Source of the DNA: Actinomycetota bacterium
GTDB taxonomy: Bacteria > Actinomycetota > Acidimicrobiia > Acidimicrobiales > RAAP-2
Direction of reading: 5' to 3'
Assembly (NCBI GenBank): GCA_021324045.1
Contig: JAJPJV010000037.1
Span: 1-64,000 of the forward strand
Length of the DNA stretch: 64,000 nucleotides
Under the pieces are notes generated by a model. The model made no database searches. It was given only the letters and a program-made list of their open reading frames with translations, and was not told where the DNA came from. How positions within the stretch are numbered: the first letter of the stretch is position 1; each line of letters starts with the position of its first letter. Of this stretch, positions 53,420-62,866 are shown in pieces. The position numbers were made by a program, and so were the translations under genes.

Positions 53420-53812
53420 ATGAAGATCGAATCGTATTTCCTGCTCGGTGTCGCTGCCTTCTTCGGGCTCATCGGCATCATCTACTGGGTGACCTCGTAT
53501 GAGCAGGCCGGCACCATGATGCTCATCGGCAGCTGCTTCCTCGGCTTGCTCCCGGGCGCCTACTACCTCTTCTGGCACCGGCGGATGGGCAACCGCCTTG
53601 AGGACCGACCCGACGCCACCATCGAGGAGGGTGCTGGCCGGGTCGATGCCTTCCCGAGCTCGAGCATCTGGCCATTCGTGCTCGGGCTCGGTGCGTTTGC
53701 CACCGTGCTCGCCTTCGCCTTCGGCGTTTGGTTCATCTTCCCTGCGGCAGCGCTCATCATCTCCGCGCTGGTCGGTGCCACGTTGGAGAGCCGGCGCGGC
53801 GGCACCGTCTAA
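53420..53812 (+). CDS. ctaF: Cytochrome c oxidase subunit IV (actinobacterial type)
   Basis: 130 aa, four hydrophobic segments: YFLLGVAAFFGLIGIIYWV, GTMMLIGSCFLGLLPGAYYLFW, then ATVLAFAFGVWFIFPAAALII split by a polar loop with EDRPDATIEEGAGRVD. This is the small actinobacterial aa3 subunit, normally found downstream of ctaD. It starts 14 bases after ctaD. Confidence 0.92.
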   Translation: MKIESYFLLGVAAFFGLIGIIYWVTSYEQAGTMMLIGSCFLGLLPGAYYLFWHRRMGNRLEDRPDATIEEGAGRVDAFPSSSIWPFVLGLGAFATVLAFAFGVWFIFPAAALIISALVGATLESRRGGTV

Positions 53813-53947
53813 GGACGCGGCAGCCGCAGCTGTTCGGGCTGCTCCGCCTCGGCCCGGCAGCCCGCCTTGACCCCGCTCAGCCAGCGACACCGACCGCAGT
53901 AGTGCTGGGTTTCGCCGACCCCCCAGGGTGAGCGACCCGGCGATGCT

Positions 53948-54541
53948 TCAGGCGTCCGGGTCGACGTGGACGCCGGCACGGGCGAGCGCCTCGAGCGCTC
54001 GCCGCCCGTCACCTTCTTCCAGGTCCACGGCCCGGACCGCTCCTTCGAGCACCGTGGTGGAAAAGCCGGCAGCCACCGCATCGAGCGCGGTTTCCTTGAC
54101 GCAGTAGTCGGTCGCCAGGCCGCCGATGACCACCCGCTCCACTCCCTTCGAGCGCAGCAGTTCGGCCAGTCCGGTTGACTTCGTCTCACCGCTCTTCGGA
54201 TCTCGGACGCTGAACCCCGAATAACCGTCCTCGCCGCCCACGCCCTTCCGCACGATCGTGCCGGCGACCTCGAGGTCTGGCGCAAGCGCCGCGCCCCAGG
54301 TGTCCCGGACGCAGTGCACCGGCCAGCGCCCACCGTCCTTGGCGAAGTGGGGCGTCACCGGAGGATGCCAGTCCTGGGTGTAGACGACGACCGCTCCGGC
54401 TTCGGCTGCCCGCCGGATATGGCGATTGAGGATGGGGACGACCGACGCCCCGTCAGGAACGGACAGGGCGCCTTCGGGACTGGCGAAGTCGTTCTGGACG
54501 TCGACCACGATGAGGGCGCTGTGGGGGTCATAGGTGACCAT
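53948..54541 (-). CDS. pncA: Nicotinamidase (isochorismatase-like hydrolase)
   Basis: 197 aa from ATG 54541 (GGGAGG upstream; GTG 54544 is possible). Converts nicotinamide to nicotinate in NAD salvage. Catalytic Asp in VVDVQNDF, Lys in TIVRKGVGG, Cys in GLATDYCVKET. Metal site: VVYTQDWHP and the following His in TPHFAK. The gene sits between the two convergent cytochrome blocks, ctaCDF and the leftward qcrB block. Confidence 0.92.
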   Translation of the reverse strand: MVTYDPHSALIVVDVQNDFASPEGALSVPDGASVVPILNRHIRRAAEAGAVVVYTQDWHPPVTPHFAKDGGRWPVHCVRDTWGAALAPDLEVAGTIVRKGVGGEDGYSGFSVRDPKSGETKSTGLAELLRSKGVERVVIGGLATDYCVKETALDAVAAGFSTTVLEGAVRAVDLEEGDGRRALEALARAGVHVDPDA

Positions 54542-54742
54542 CACGACCTCCCTGCCAGCCCGGACCCCGGCTTGAGGGTTGTCCCCTCCCGATGCCCGTC
54601 TGCGTGGAACACCTCACCATGCCCTCAGGCGCCATACTGGCCCACTCTCAGGGCGACCTCGGCTCTCGAAGCCGAGGAGCGAGCCTCACGAACCCGAGCC
54701 TACCGACAGGCGATCGGTCGGCGTGCCGCAGGCGCGCGACGT

Positions 54743-56398
54743 CTAGCGAGGGACCCTGCGAACCCCGACTCCCCCCCGGCGCCCGGAGGCCTCCGTGCGC
54801 CCCTCCCCGTTGACACGGCTCGGCTCGAAGGTGATGTAGGCGGGCACCGGGACCGGTTCGAGCTCGGGACGCTCGTCGCCGGGGCGCACCGCAGCGGGAG
54901 TCGAGACGTACTCGCCTTCGGGCGTGCGGGAGATGACGACAGCTCGCTTGCGCCGCCCCACCCCAGGGGCACCTTGCATCTCGAGGCAGATGCGCCAGGT
55001 GAGCAGCCCGACGACGATGGGGTCCACGAAGACCAGGACCCGGAAGGTCCACAGCACCGTGTTCAGCGAGGCATTGAAGAAATTCGCCAGGACATCGGTG
55101 GCGCTCGCGCCGAGCAACGTCATCATGAGCGCCAGCATGGCCGCGCCCGCGGCCGTGCGCTTCGGCCGGTCACGCGGGCGATCGAGCAGCTGATGGGAGC
55201 TGTAATCCTTGGTGTACCAACGCTCGATGGCCGGCCACGCGAAGCACAGCGTGAAGATGAGACCGGGGAAGACGACGGCCGGGAGGAAGACGACGAAGGG
55301 GATCGTGTGTCCCCAGCCAGCGAATTCCCAGCTGGGCATGATGCGCAGCGCGCCGTCGAGCCACCCCATGTACCAGTCCGGCTGGACGGCATAGGTGATC
55401 TTGTAGGGCTCGTACTGACCGAACTGCCAGATCGGGTTGATCTGCGCCGTGGCTCCGAGCACCGCGGTGACGCCGGCGACCATGAACAGAAAACCGGTCG
55501 TCTTGGCAATGAAGTGCGGGTACATCGGTGAGCCGACCACGTTGCGCGCGGTGCGGCCTCGCCCGGGGAACTGCGTGTGCTTCTGGCGAACCAACAGGAA
55601 CAGGTGAGCACCGATGAGCCCGGCGATGATCACTGGGAGGATGAGGACGTGGACGATGAACATCCTCGGGATGATCGCCGTGCCGGGGTAGTTGCCCCCG
55701 AAGAGGAAGAAGGCCAGGTAGCTGCCGACGAAGGGGATCGACAAGAGGATGGAGAACATGATCCGGATCCCGGTCCCAGAGACGAGGTCGTCGGGCAACG
55801 AGTAGCCGATGAAGCCGTTGGCCAGGCTCAGGATGAGCAAGGTCAACCCGATCGTCCAGTTGAGCTCACGGGGACGCCGGAACGCACCGGTGAAGAAGAT
55901 CCGCGCCATGTGGATGACAATCGCCCCCAGGAAGATGTCCGCCGCCCAGTGGTGCATCTGGCGCATCAACAGGCCGGCACGGACCCCGAAGCTCAGGTTC
56001 ACCGTCGACGCGTACGCCTCGGTGACCGACTGGCCGCGCAGCGGCGCGTAGGGGCCGTGGTAGATGATCTTCGAGACGGAAGGCACGTAGTAAAGGGTGA
56101 GGAAGATCCCCGTCGCCACCAGCACGATGAAGGAGTACAGGGCGATCTCGCCCAGCATGAAGGACCAGTGGTCCGGGAAGATCTTGTCGAGGAAGACGCG
56201 AAGACCGCGCGCGATGCCGAGGCGCTCGTCGAGCTCCTCCACTGCCTGACCCAGACGCCCATACGGGCCACGCATCGCCCGCGCCTCGCGTGCCGTCCGC
56301 GGCCGCCGCGCGGGCGCACCGCGCGCAGAGGCACCGGGGGCAACCGGAGCCCCCTGTCCTTGGGGCGAGGGCAGACCCTGGTCCTCACCGACACTCAT
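54743..56398 (-). CDS. qcrB: Cytochrome bc1 complex cytochrome b subunit
   Basis: 551 aa. The heme-ligand helices are clear: MRQMHHWAADIFLGAIVIHMARIFF carries the histidines of helix B, FIVHVLILPVIIAGLIGAHLFLLV those of helix D. QPDWYMGWLDGALR and WEFAGWGHTIPF mark the C-terminal b/IV-like part. Actinobacterial QcrB has long C-terminal extensions; here it continues to residue 551. The N-terminal 41 residues are basic/Ala-Pro rich, so MRGPYGRL at 56275 is a possible alternative start. It follows qcrA by 157 bases. Confidence 0.95.
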   Translation of the reverse strand: MSVGEDQGLPSPQGQGAPVAPGASARGAPARRPRTAREARAMRGPYGRLGQAVEELDERLGIARGLRVFLDKIFPDHWSFMLGEIALYSFIVLVATGIFLTLYYVPSVSKIIYHGPYAPLRGQSVTEAYASTVNLSFGVRAGLLMRQMHHWAADIFLGAIVIHMARIFFTGAFRRPRELNWTIGLTLLILSLANGFIGYSLPDDLVSGTGIRIMFSILLSIPFVGSYLAFFLFGGNYPGTAIIPRMFIVHVLILPVIIAGLIGAHLFLLVRQKHTQFPGRGRTARNVVGSPMYPHFIAKTTGFLFMVAGVTAVLGATAQINPIWQFGQYEPYKITYAVQPDWYMGWLDGALRIMPSWEFAGWGHTIPFVVFLPAVVFPGLIFTLCFAWPAIERWYTKDYSSHQLLDRPRDRPKRTAAGAAMLALMMTLLGASATDVLANFFNASLNTVLWTFRVLVFVDPIVVGLLTWRICLEMQGAPGVGRRKRAVVISRTPEGEYVSTPAAVRPGDERPELEPVPVPAYITFEPSRVNGEGRTEASGRRGGVGVRRVPR

Positions 56399-56439
56399 CG
56401 GGGCCCGCTCCTGGTCATCTCGCTCGCCTGACTCGTCTC

Positions 56440-56471
56440 GTCACGTTCTGGCTCATCTGGTCACGTTCTGG
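56440..56471. repeat. Pair of 12-bp direct repeats upstream of qcrB
   Basis: GTCACGTTCTGG occurs at 56440-56451 and 56460-56471, a period of 20 bases (about two helical turns), in the 157-base gap between qcrA and qcrB. It could be a binding site or chance. Confidence 0.4.
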
Positions 56472-56555
56472 GCATGTGATCGGTCACCGACCCACGCTCG
56501 TTTGCCACTTCCGCCGTTGCATCTCGTGCATCTCGTTCATCTGTCGCAGGAACGC

Positions 56556-57500
56556 CTATTCACGTTCGTAGTAGGACGGGCCGATCGCCTGGTCGTAGCC
56601 GGTCTGGGAATGGAGGTAGCCGTTCTCGTCGAAGTACAGCGGCAGCTGCGGTAGCGGCCGGGGGGCAGGCCCGAACACGGGCCAGGCGCCGCCGACGACG
56701 TTGAACATGGACTGGTGGCACGGGCAGACCAGCAGCTTGAGCTGTTGCTCGTAGAGGCCGACCGGACAGCCGGCGTGCGTACATACCTTCGAGTACGCCA
56801 CGTAGCCCTCCGGAGCCCAGGTCTCGCGCCCGGGCCGAGTGACGAGGTTCCCCGTCTGCGCCCGAATGAGGACCGTCTGGTCGACAGCCTGGTCTTGAGT
56901 GTTGTTCTCGAACCCTGCGGGGAACACGGTCATGATCCCCCCGACCTGGAGGTCGTCACGATGCACCGGGCGGCCGTTGACGTCGACGAGCAGCGATCCC
57001 TTCCGCCAGTTGGTGCGCAGCAAAGTCTTGCCCGGAAGCGGACCGAGCGAGCGGAGGAGCGGGAACAGCGCGACGATCCCGAAGATGCCCAGCCCTCCCC
57101 CCAGCAGCCCACCGAGGACCTTGCGGCGCTTGATCGCGACGCCTCCTCGGTCGACGATCGAGGCAAGCGCCGCTTGGCGCTCTTGCTCTGAGGATTCGTG
57201 CGATTCCCGAGGTTCGACGAAGGGCCCCTGGGGCATCAGGTACTTGCCCCATGCTGCCATCCCGAACCCGACGCTCAGCATGCCGATGCCCAGCGTCAGG
57301 CCATAGGTCCACGCTGGCCAGTTCTGTACGTACACCGCACCGAACAGCGCGAACGCCAGCAGGCCGATGAGGAAGGCGATGCCGATGACGGCCTCGGTGC
57401 GCCTGGGATGCCGCACCGGCTCTTGGAGGTGCGGGTCGTCGAAGGGCAGGCTCGTCACAGCGGCGCCGTGCCCGGAGGGCGTCTCGAATTCGTCGCTCAT
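56556..57500 (-). CDS. qcrA: Menaquinol-cytochrome c reductase Rieske subunit
   Basis: 314 aa. It is built like actinobacterial QcrA: three N-terminal membrane helices (GIAFLIGLLAFALFGAVYV, TYGLTLGIGMLSVGFGMAAW and GGGLGIFGIVALFPLLRSLG) before the [2Fe-2S] domain. The cluster ligands are CTHAGCPVGLYE (Cys, His) and LVCPCHQSMFN (Cys, His). A twin-arginine-like KRRKVLGG precedes the third helix, suggesting partial Tat export. It is 16 bases from qcrC. Confidence 0.95.
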   Translation of the reverse strand: MSDEFETPSGHGAAVTSLPFDDPHLQEPVRHPRRTEAVIGIAFLIGLLAFALFGAVYVQNWPAWTYGLTLGIGMLSVGFGMAAWGKYLMPQGPFVEPRESHESSEQERQAALASIVDRGGVAIKRRKVLGGLLGGGLGIFGIVALFPLLRSLGPLPGKTLLRTNWRKGSLLVDVNGRPVHRDDLQVGGIMTVFPAGFENNTQDQAVDQTVLIRAQTGNLVTRPGRETWAPEGYVAYSKVCTHAGCPVGLYEQQLKLLVCPCHQSMFNVVGGAWPVFGPAPRPLPQLPLYFDENGYLHSQTGYDQAIGPSYYERE

Positions 57501-57516
57501 GGCTCCACCGCCGGGC

Positions 57517-58494
57517 TCATGCGCGTTCCCCGATCCAGTACGCCACGAGCGTGAGCACCCCCACGCCGAACAGCAGTGCCACGAAGCCTTCGGCGACCGG
57601 CCCGACGCCGCCCAGCGCGAACCCTCCGGGGTTCGAGGGGTGCTGGATCTTCTCGGTCACGTACGCCACGAGGTCGCGCACCTGCTTGTCGGTGAGGTTG
57701 CCGGTGAACCGTGGCATATTCCCCGGGCCCGTCCGGATCGCCTCTGCCACCTGGGTCGGGGTGGCCGAGCGGAGCGAGGGGGCGTAGGTGCCGTACGCGA
57801 GCGCGTCACCGGCCCCGGTGATCGTATGGCATGCCGCGCAGTTGAGCGAGAACAGGTTGAAGCCATCGGAGAGGTTGGCGTGCTTGAGGTTGACATGGGG
57901 AATGGCGGGCTCGGAGGGGTCGAGCGAGTTGACCCATGCGGCGATCTCCAGCGCCTGTTTGTCCGTCAGCTTCGCGGGCTTGCGCGGGGCCTGCACGGCG
58001 TTGGGGTTCTCGGCAGGCATCCTGCCCGTCGTGACCCAGAAGTCCACCGTTGCAGGGCCGAGGCCGACGAGGTTGGGCGCACGGCTCGTCCCGCTGGCGT
58101 CCGTCCCGTGACAGCTCGAGCAGAACGTCTCGAAGAGGGCCTGGCCCGCAGGGATGTAGGACTGGGGCGGGTACTCGTACAGGATGGCCGAGTTCCCGTA
58201 CGCGACGAGGCGCCCGTGCCGATAGATGCGAACGGAGGCATTGGAGGTACCGGTGTTCTTCGGTTGCTTCGGCGGGGTGGGGTTCTGGGGCGCCCCGGTA
58301 CCGGCCTGGTCCAGCGCCACCAGAATGCCGTTCGCTCCGCCCGGGCCCCCTGAGGCGCCACCCTGTGCCTGCCCGTCGAGGAGGACGAAGGTCAGTGCGC
58401 CGGTGCCCACGAGCGCGCTCAGGGCGACCGGGACCACGAACCGGCCAGTCAGGACCCGGCGCAGCGGGTGGAGCCCACGGAGCAAGCGCGTCAC
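57517..58494 (-). CDS. qcrC: Diheme cytochrome c1 (QcrC)
   Basis: 325 aa from GTG 58494. Two heme-c sites, CSSCHG and CAACHT, which is the diheme cytochrome cc of actinobacteria that replaces a soluble cytochrome c between bc1 and the oxidase. It has an N-terminal signal/anchor (VVPVALSALVGTGALTFVLL), a Pro/Gly-rich linker and a C-terminal anchor (FVALLFGVGVLTLVAYWIG). The GTG overlaps the ctaE stop by four bases. Confidence 0.95.
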   Translation of the reverse strand: MTRLLRGLHPLRRVLTGRFVVPVALSALVGTGALTFVLLDGQAQGGASGGPGGANGILVALDQAGTGAPQNPTPPKQPKNTGTSNASVRIYRHGRLVAYGNSAILYEYPPQSYIPAGQALFETFCSSCHGTDASGTSRAPNLVGLGPATVDFWVTTGRMPAENPNAVQAPRKPAKLTDKQALEIAAWVNSLDPSEPAIPHVNLKHANLSDGFNLFSLNCAACHTITGAGDALAYGTYAPSLRSATPTQVAEAIRTGPGNMPRFTGNLTDKQVRDLVAYVTEKIQHPSNPGGFALGGVGPVAEGFVALLFGVGVLTLVAYWIGERA

Positions 58495-59087
58495 TTGAGG
58501 AGGAACAGACAACTGAACAAGCCGATCCAAACGACGTCGACGAAGTGCCAGTAATAGCTGACGCCCTGGAAGACCGAGAGCTCCCCTGGGTCGCCGGCCG
58601 GTCCCTTCATCCGCCCGAGCAAGAAGGCCATGGCCACCAGGCCGATGAAGACGTGGAGCCCGTGGAGGCCGGTCATGATGAAGAACAGGGAGCCGTAGGC
58701 GTTCGTGCTGGGCCTCGTGGGGAGCAACAGCCACTCAGAGAATTGGTTGCCGAGGAAGGCGACCCCTAAGACGATCGTCCAGGCGACCCAGATCCGTGCG
58801 CTTCGGCGGTTGTAGCGCTCTTCGGCGAAGACCGCCGTCTGCATCGTGAAACTCGACGAGACCAGTACGAGCGTGAAGATGAGCGCCCGGACGGTGTCGA
58901 GGTGGGTGCCCGCGGGCGGCCACACGACGTGCTCGGAGCGGATCGTGAAGAACGCCGCGAACAGGCCGCTGAAGAACATCAGCTCGGAGCCGAGCCAGAT
59001 CATCACGCCGATGGCGAGCAGCGGGGGTCGGTCGTGGCGGATACGGGGCGGCTTGGTCGCCTTGCCGACCGAGATCGCCTGGCTCAC
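58491..59087 (-). CDS. ctaE: Cytochrome c oxidase subunit III
   Basis: 198 aa from GTG 59087, with AGGAAAG five bases upstream; an open extension to GTG 59141 is possible. Five helices with IWLGSELMFFSGLFAAFFTIR, HGLHVFIGLVAMAFLLG and the C-terminal SYYWHFVDVVWIGLFSCLFLL, all characteristic of COX3. It leads the leftward ctaE-qcrC-qcrA-qcrB block, the standard order in actinobacteria. Confidence 0.94.
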   Translation of the reverse strand: MSQAISVGKATKPPRIRHDRPPLLAIGVMIWLGSELMFFSGLFAAFFTIRSEHVVWPPAGTHLDTVRALIFTLVLVSSSFTMQTAVFAEERYNRRSARIWVAWTIVLGVAFLGNQFSEWLLLPTRPSTNAYGSLFFIMTGLHGLHVFIGLVAMAFLLGRMKGPAGDPGELSVFQGVSYYWHFVDVVWIGLFSCLFLLK

Positions 59088-59171
59088 GGCATCTTTCCTA
59101 CTCGACGCTGCACTCTTCACGCCAACCACCTGGTGAAGCACACGGAGCGCGGCCAGGTCGCAAGACGCTGC

Positions 59172-61565
59172 TTATGACCCCCACGGCAGCTCGAGGGAAT
59201 GGACGACCGCGAGTCGACGGGTCGGACGCGTCAGCGCGACGTACAGCGTTCGCAGACCCCGCAGTTTCCACCCCTGCGCCGTGGGCCCATCGGCGATCCG
59301 CGCGGGCTCCACGACGACGACCGCGTCGAACTCCAAGCCGTTGGCCTCCGCCGCCGGCAGCAGCACCAGGGGAGCCGCCAACCCGGCGCCCTCGCCGCGG
59401 CGGGGGTCGACGGCCTCGAGGCCACGAGCGTCGATGGCGGCACCGAGGGCCTCCAGGTCGGCGGCCGCCGCCAGCACGGCGACCGTTCCCGGCGCGACCG
59501 CAGCTGCCAGCTCTTCGGCCAGCGCAGCCGCACGCTCGAAGACGGCGCCCTGGTCGACGCGCTCGATGTGAGGCGGGAACCCCGAGCGGCGAACCGGTCG
59601 AGGCGGTCGAAGCGAAGGACCGGCCATCGCGAGCACCCGAGCCGCGAGCTCGAGGACCTCGGCCGGCGTCCGGTAGCTGACGGTGAGCTGTGCGAGGCGA
59701 GCGGGACGCTTGGGTGCCAGGTGCTGGGTGATCTCCTCCCAGCGCTCCGCTGCCCACGGTCCCGTCGCCTGGGCAATGTCTCCGACGATGGTCATCGATC
59801 CCGAGATGGATCGCCGGGCGACCATCCGGAGCTGCATCGGGGACAGGTCCTGGACCTCGTCGACGACGATGTGGCCGAACGCTGGGAGCTCATCGGCGTC
59901 CGGGCCGCTCTTCGACCCGTTCTCCTCCGTCGCCTCGTCGACCCCGAGTCGCTGCCACCACTCCGGCACATCGACCTGCTCGCCGTCGTCGCGGCGCAGG
60001 GCGGTGGGGCGGCGCTGCCGGCTTCGACGCGGGCCGAGGAGCGCTCGCGCCTCGTCCACCAACGCGGCGTCCGCCGCGGTCCAGGGCACCGCGTCGAGCG
60101 AGTCGCTCCGAGGACGGAACAACATGGCCTGCTCGTCCGCGGTCAGGACCCCGCGCCCGGCAGCGGCAAGCAGGGCTGGAGCGCCGAAGAGATCATGGAT
60201 CAGCTCGTGGGGCGCCAGCCGAGGCCACATCCGGTCGAGCGCCTGGCGTGCAGCCGGGACTCGAAGGATCCGGCGCGCCAGGGCCTCGTCGTCGGCGTCA
60301 GGGTCGAGGGCCTCGTCCGCGTCGACGGCCAGGGCGGCAACCTTCGTTGGATCCTGCCACCCGGCGCTGGGCCCACGTCGGGTGATCGCGCTCTTTTCGA
60401 GCGCTCGGTACTGGGCAACCAGGGAACGACCGAGGAGCCGCTCGACGAAACGGCGACGGCTGTTGTGGGTCCCTGGCCTGCGCCGTGCCAGTGCGACGAT
60501 GCGCGCCGACTCCTCGACACTCAAGCGCAGGAAGACGGCGCCGAAGGGGATCGTCACCTCGCGCGCGAGCTTGCGCTGGCGCGTCCGTACGGCGCCGGCC
60601 ACGACGGCGGCCATTCGCGCCTCACCCTTGAGCCTGGCGACCTCGGCGTCTTCGGTGCTCCGGACGCGGATCTCGGGGACCAGCGCCGGCAGGGTCGACA
60701 AGGTGACCCCGGTCTCTCCCAGCGACGGCAACACCTGCTCGATGTAGCGCAAAAAGAGCGGGTTCGGTCCGATGACGAGCACGCCTTGGCGCTCGAGGGG
60801 GAACCGGTAGGTGTAGAGGAGGTACGCGGCCCGGTGGAGCGCGACGGCGGTCTTCCCCGTGCCCGGACCCCCCTGGACCAGGAGCAGCCCACCCAGCGGC
60901 GAGCGGATGATCTCGTCCTGCTCCCGCTGGATCGTCGTGACGATGTCGGCCATGTGGCCGGTTCGAGCCCGCCCGAGTGCAGCGAGCAGGGTCCCGGGGC
61001 CCCCGAGGGAACGGTCGTCGACGACCAATCCCCCCTCGGTCGGCTCCTCGATCGCCGTGAGGGTGCGCGAGACGGGCGCGCCCTCGGCCCCATCCGGCCC
61101 GCCGTCCTCGGGGACCGCGAAGTACTCGTCTTCGAGCCCGACCACCGTCCGAGCCCGCACGGCCAGGTGCCGCCGGCGCTGCAGGCCCTGGGGGTCGAGG
61201 CCGGTCGCCCGGTAGAAGGGCTCCGCTACCGGGGCACGCCAATCCACCACCAGCGGTTCATGGTCCGGGCCCGAAACCGCGATCCTCCCGATGTGGTACG
61301 ACTCCCCCTCCGGCGCGCCGGGAGTGGGAGCCCGGTCGATCCGCCCGAAGCACAGCGCCTGGTCGCCGATGTCGAGCTGCTCGAGCCGTGCGAGGCTGGT
61401 CCGGACCACGATGTCCCGTTCGGTGCGGGACTGGAACGTCCCTCCTCGACCCGCTTCGAGCACCGACTCGAGCATCCGACGGGCGTGCGCTCGCATCTGC
61501 TCGAGTCCCTCGTAGGCCGCATCGAGGTGCCGCTGTTCCTCCACGATGTCGGGATCTGCGGCCAC
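59172..61565 (-). CDS. HelD/HelR-like SF1 helicase associated with RNA polymerase
   Basis: 797 aa from GTG 61565, with AAAGGGG just upstream; an in-frame extension reaches 61667. Walker A is [22 protein letters not shown], the Q-motif-type [13 protein letters not shown] precedes it, motif II is [18 protein letters not shown] and the C-terminal motifs include [21 protein letters not shown] and the end [15 protein letters not shown]-terminal [20 protein letters not shown] is the coiled-coil-like arm that in HelD enters the RNA polymerase secondary channel. Family members recycle stalled polymerase and, as HelR, protect against rifampicin. A palindrome lies upstream. Confidence 0.88.
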   Translation of the reverse strand: MAADPDIVEEQRHLDAAYEGLEQMRAHARRMLESVLEAGRGGTFQSRTERDIVVRTSLARLEQLDIGDQALCFGRIDRAPTPGAPEGESYHIGRIAVSGPDHEPLVVDWRAPVAEPFYRATGLDPQGLQRRRHLAVRARTVVGLEDEYFAVPEDGGPDGAEGAPVSRTLTAIEEPTEGGLVVDDRSLGGPGTLLAALGRARTGHMADIVTTIQREQDEIIRSPLGGLLLVQGGPGTGKTAVALHRAAYLLYTYRFPLERQGVLVIGPNPLFLRYIEQVLPSLGETGVTLSTLPALVPEIRVRSTEDAEVARLKGEARMAAVVAGAVRTRQRKLAREVTIPFGAVFLRLSVEESARIVALARRRPGTHNSRRRFVERLLGRSLVAQYRALEKSAITRRGPSAGWQDPTKVAALAVDADEALDPDADDEALARRILRVPAARQALDRMWPRLAPHELIHDLFGAPALLAAAGRGVLTADEQAMLFRPRSDSLDAVPWTAADAALVDEARALLGPRRSRQRRPTALRRDDGEQVDVPEWWQRLGVDEATEENGSKSGPDADELPAFGHIVVDEVQDLSPMQLRMVARRSISGSMTIVGDIAQATGPWAAERWEEITQHLAPKRPARLAQLTVSYRTPAEVLELAARVLAMAGPSLRPPRPVRRSGFPPHIERVDQGAVFERAAALAEELAAAVAPGTVAVLAAAADLEALGAAIDARGLEAVDPRRGEGAGLAAPLVLLPAAEANGLEFDAVVVVEPARIADGPTAQGWKLRGLRTLYVALTRPTRRLAVVHSLELPWGS

Positions 61566-61569
61566 ATCG

Positions 61570-61576
61570 CCCCTTT
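61570..61576 (-). promoter_or_regulatory. Ribosome binding site choosing the helicase GTG start
   Basis: AAAGGGG on the minus strand with a four-base spacer to GTG 61565. The ATG at 61589 and others further up have no comparable site. Confidence 0.65.
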
Positions 61577-61590
61577 CTTGGCCGGGCATG

Positions 61591-61607
61591 GCCTGGAATT
61601 TCCAGGC
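61591..61607. promoter_or_regulatory. 17-bp palindrome upstream of the helicase gene
   Basis: GCCTGGAA, one T, TTCCAGGC: a perfect 8-bp inverted repeat, 26 bases before the GTG start. Compact perfect palindromes of this kind are usual for dimeric repressors. It is also an untranslated-leader hairpin candidate. Its relation to the rifampicin-associated elements known upstream of some helR genes is unclear; the sequence differs. Confidence 0.5.
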
Positions 61608-61738
61608 ACGGCGAACCATCAAGTTTAGGGTGCGCCACGAGCCAGGCCGAAGGGCTCGAGCCCTCACATCGGGCGGCCGCAGAGAGCAACCGCTGGGGCG
61701 CTTCGGACCGGGACGCCTGCAGGCCTAACGTGGGCCTG

Positions 61739-62866
61739 ATGGGCGACGAGCACGATCCCGGCCGGTTCCTGCGCGCCTGCCGTCGACAACCGGTCGACCG
61801 CACGCCGGTGTGGTTCATGCGCCAAGCGGGCCGATCGTTGCCTGAGTACCGGCGCGCGCGGGGGAACGGGGACATCCTCGAGGCGGCGACGCATCCCGAG
61901 CTGGTGACCGAGCTCACGCTGCAGCCCCTCCGCCGCTACGCCGTCGACGCTGCGATCCTGTTCTCCGACATCATGGTTCCGCTTCGAGCAATCGGTTGCC
62001 CGGTGCGCATCGTTCCCGACGTCGGCCCGGTGCTCGACCACCCGTTGGGTGGCGCGGCCGACATCGAACGCCTCCGACCCCTCGAGCCCGAAGCGGACAT
62101 CCCGTCGGTCATCGAGGCGGTCACGCTCGTGACCCGTGCGCTCGAGGGCCGCGGCATTCCCCTCATCGGCTTCGCGGGGGCACCCTTCACGGTCGCCTGC
62201 TACCTGGTCGAAGGCAAGCCGTCTCGCACCTTCGCACGCGTCAAGTCCCTCATGCACACAGAACCCTCGACGTGGCAGATACTGGCGGACCGGCTCGCCG
62301 ACATCGCCTGCGCCTTTCTGTCCGCCCAGGTGCGAGCCGGGGCGCGCGCGGTGCAGTTGTTCGACAGCTGGGCCGGCTGGCTCACCCCCGCCGATTACGA
62401 ACGCTTCGTGCTCCCGGTGACCGCTCGGGTCCTCTCCGAGCTCCGCGCGCTCGATGTCCCCACGATCCTCTTCGGCGTCGGGACGGGCGAGCTCCTCGCC
62501 TTGATGGCCTCGGCCGGACCCGACGTGGTGGGCATCGACTGGCGTGTCCCCATCGACGTCGCCCGGTCTCGGCTCGGAGCGAACACCGCGGTCCAGGGCA
62601 ACCTCGACCCTGCCATCTGTCTCGCTCCATGGGAGGTGGTCGCCGCCGAGACCCGTCGGGTCCTCCAGAGTGCAGGCACCGCCCCGGGGCACATCTTCAA
62701 CCTTGGCCACGGGGTCCTGCCGGACACGGACCCCGGGATCCTCGCCGCCGTCGCCGACCTCGTTCACCAAGAGGGGCGAAGCGGGGCCTCCGTCGCCGAG
62801 CGCGACGGGATTCCTGCGGAGGGACCAGATGGCGCCGGCGGGCACCAACGGGAGGCTCGCCCATGA
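61739..62866 (+). CDS. hemE: Uroporphyrinogen decarboxylase
   Basis: 375 aa from ATG 61739. The hallmark N-terminal motif is [17 protein letters not shown]; then [14 protein letters not shown] (Asp), [29 protein letters not shown] and [12 protein letters not shown], and [13 protein letters not shown] with the C-terminal His. It makes coproporphyrinogen III. The stop overlaps the ferrochelatase start by four bases (ATGA at 62863-62866). The C-terminal 25 residues after the last motif are low complexity. Confidence 0.96.
   Translation: MGDEHDPGRFLRACRRQPVDRTPVWFMRQAGRSLPEYRRARGNGDILEAATHPELVTELTLQPLRRYAVDAAILFSDIMVPLRAIGCPVRIVPDVGPVLDHPLGGAADIERLRPLEPEADIPSVIEAVTLVTRALEGRGIPLIGFAGAPFTVACYLVEGKPSRTFARVKSLMHTEPSTWQILADRLADIACAFLSAQVRAGARAVQLFDSWAGWLTPADYERFVLPVTARVLSELRALDVPTILFGVGTGELLALMASAGPDVVGIDWRVPIDVARSRLGANTAVQGNLDPAICLAPWEVVAAETRRVLQSAGTAPGHIFNLGHGVLPDTDPGILAAVADLVHQEGRSGASVAERDGIPAEGPDGAGGHQREARP

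Noticed and set aside
53813-53938. Possible tiny Cys-rich peptide on the minus strand (QHYCGRCRWLSGVKAGC)
   Set aside because: It looks zinc-finger-like, but I find no usable start codon in that frame after the pncA stop; too little to call a gene.
59199-61628. Long open frame antisense to the helicase gene
   Set aside because: Helicase motifs are on the other strand; this frame is an artefact of codon bias.
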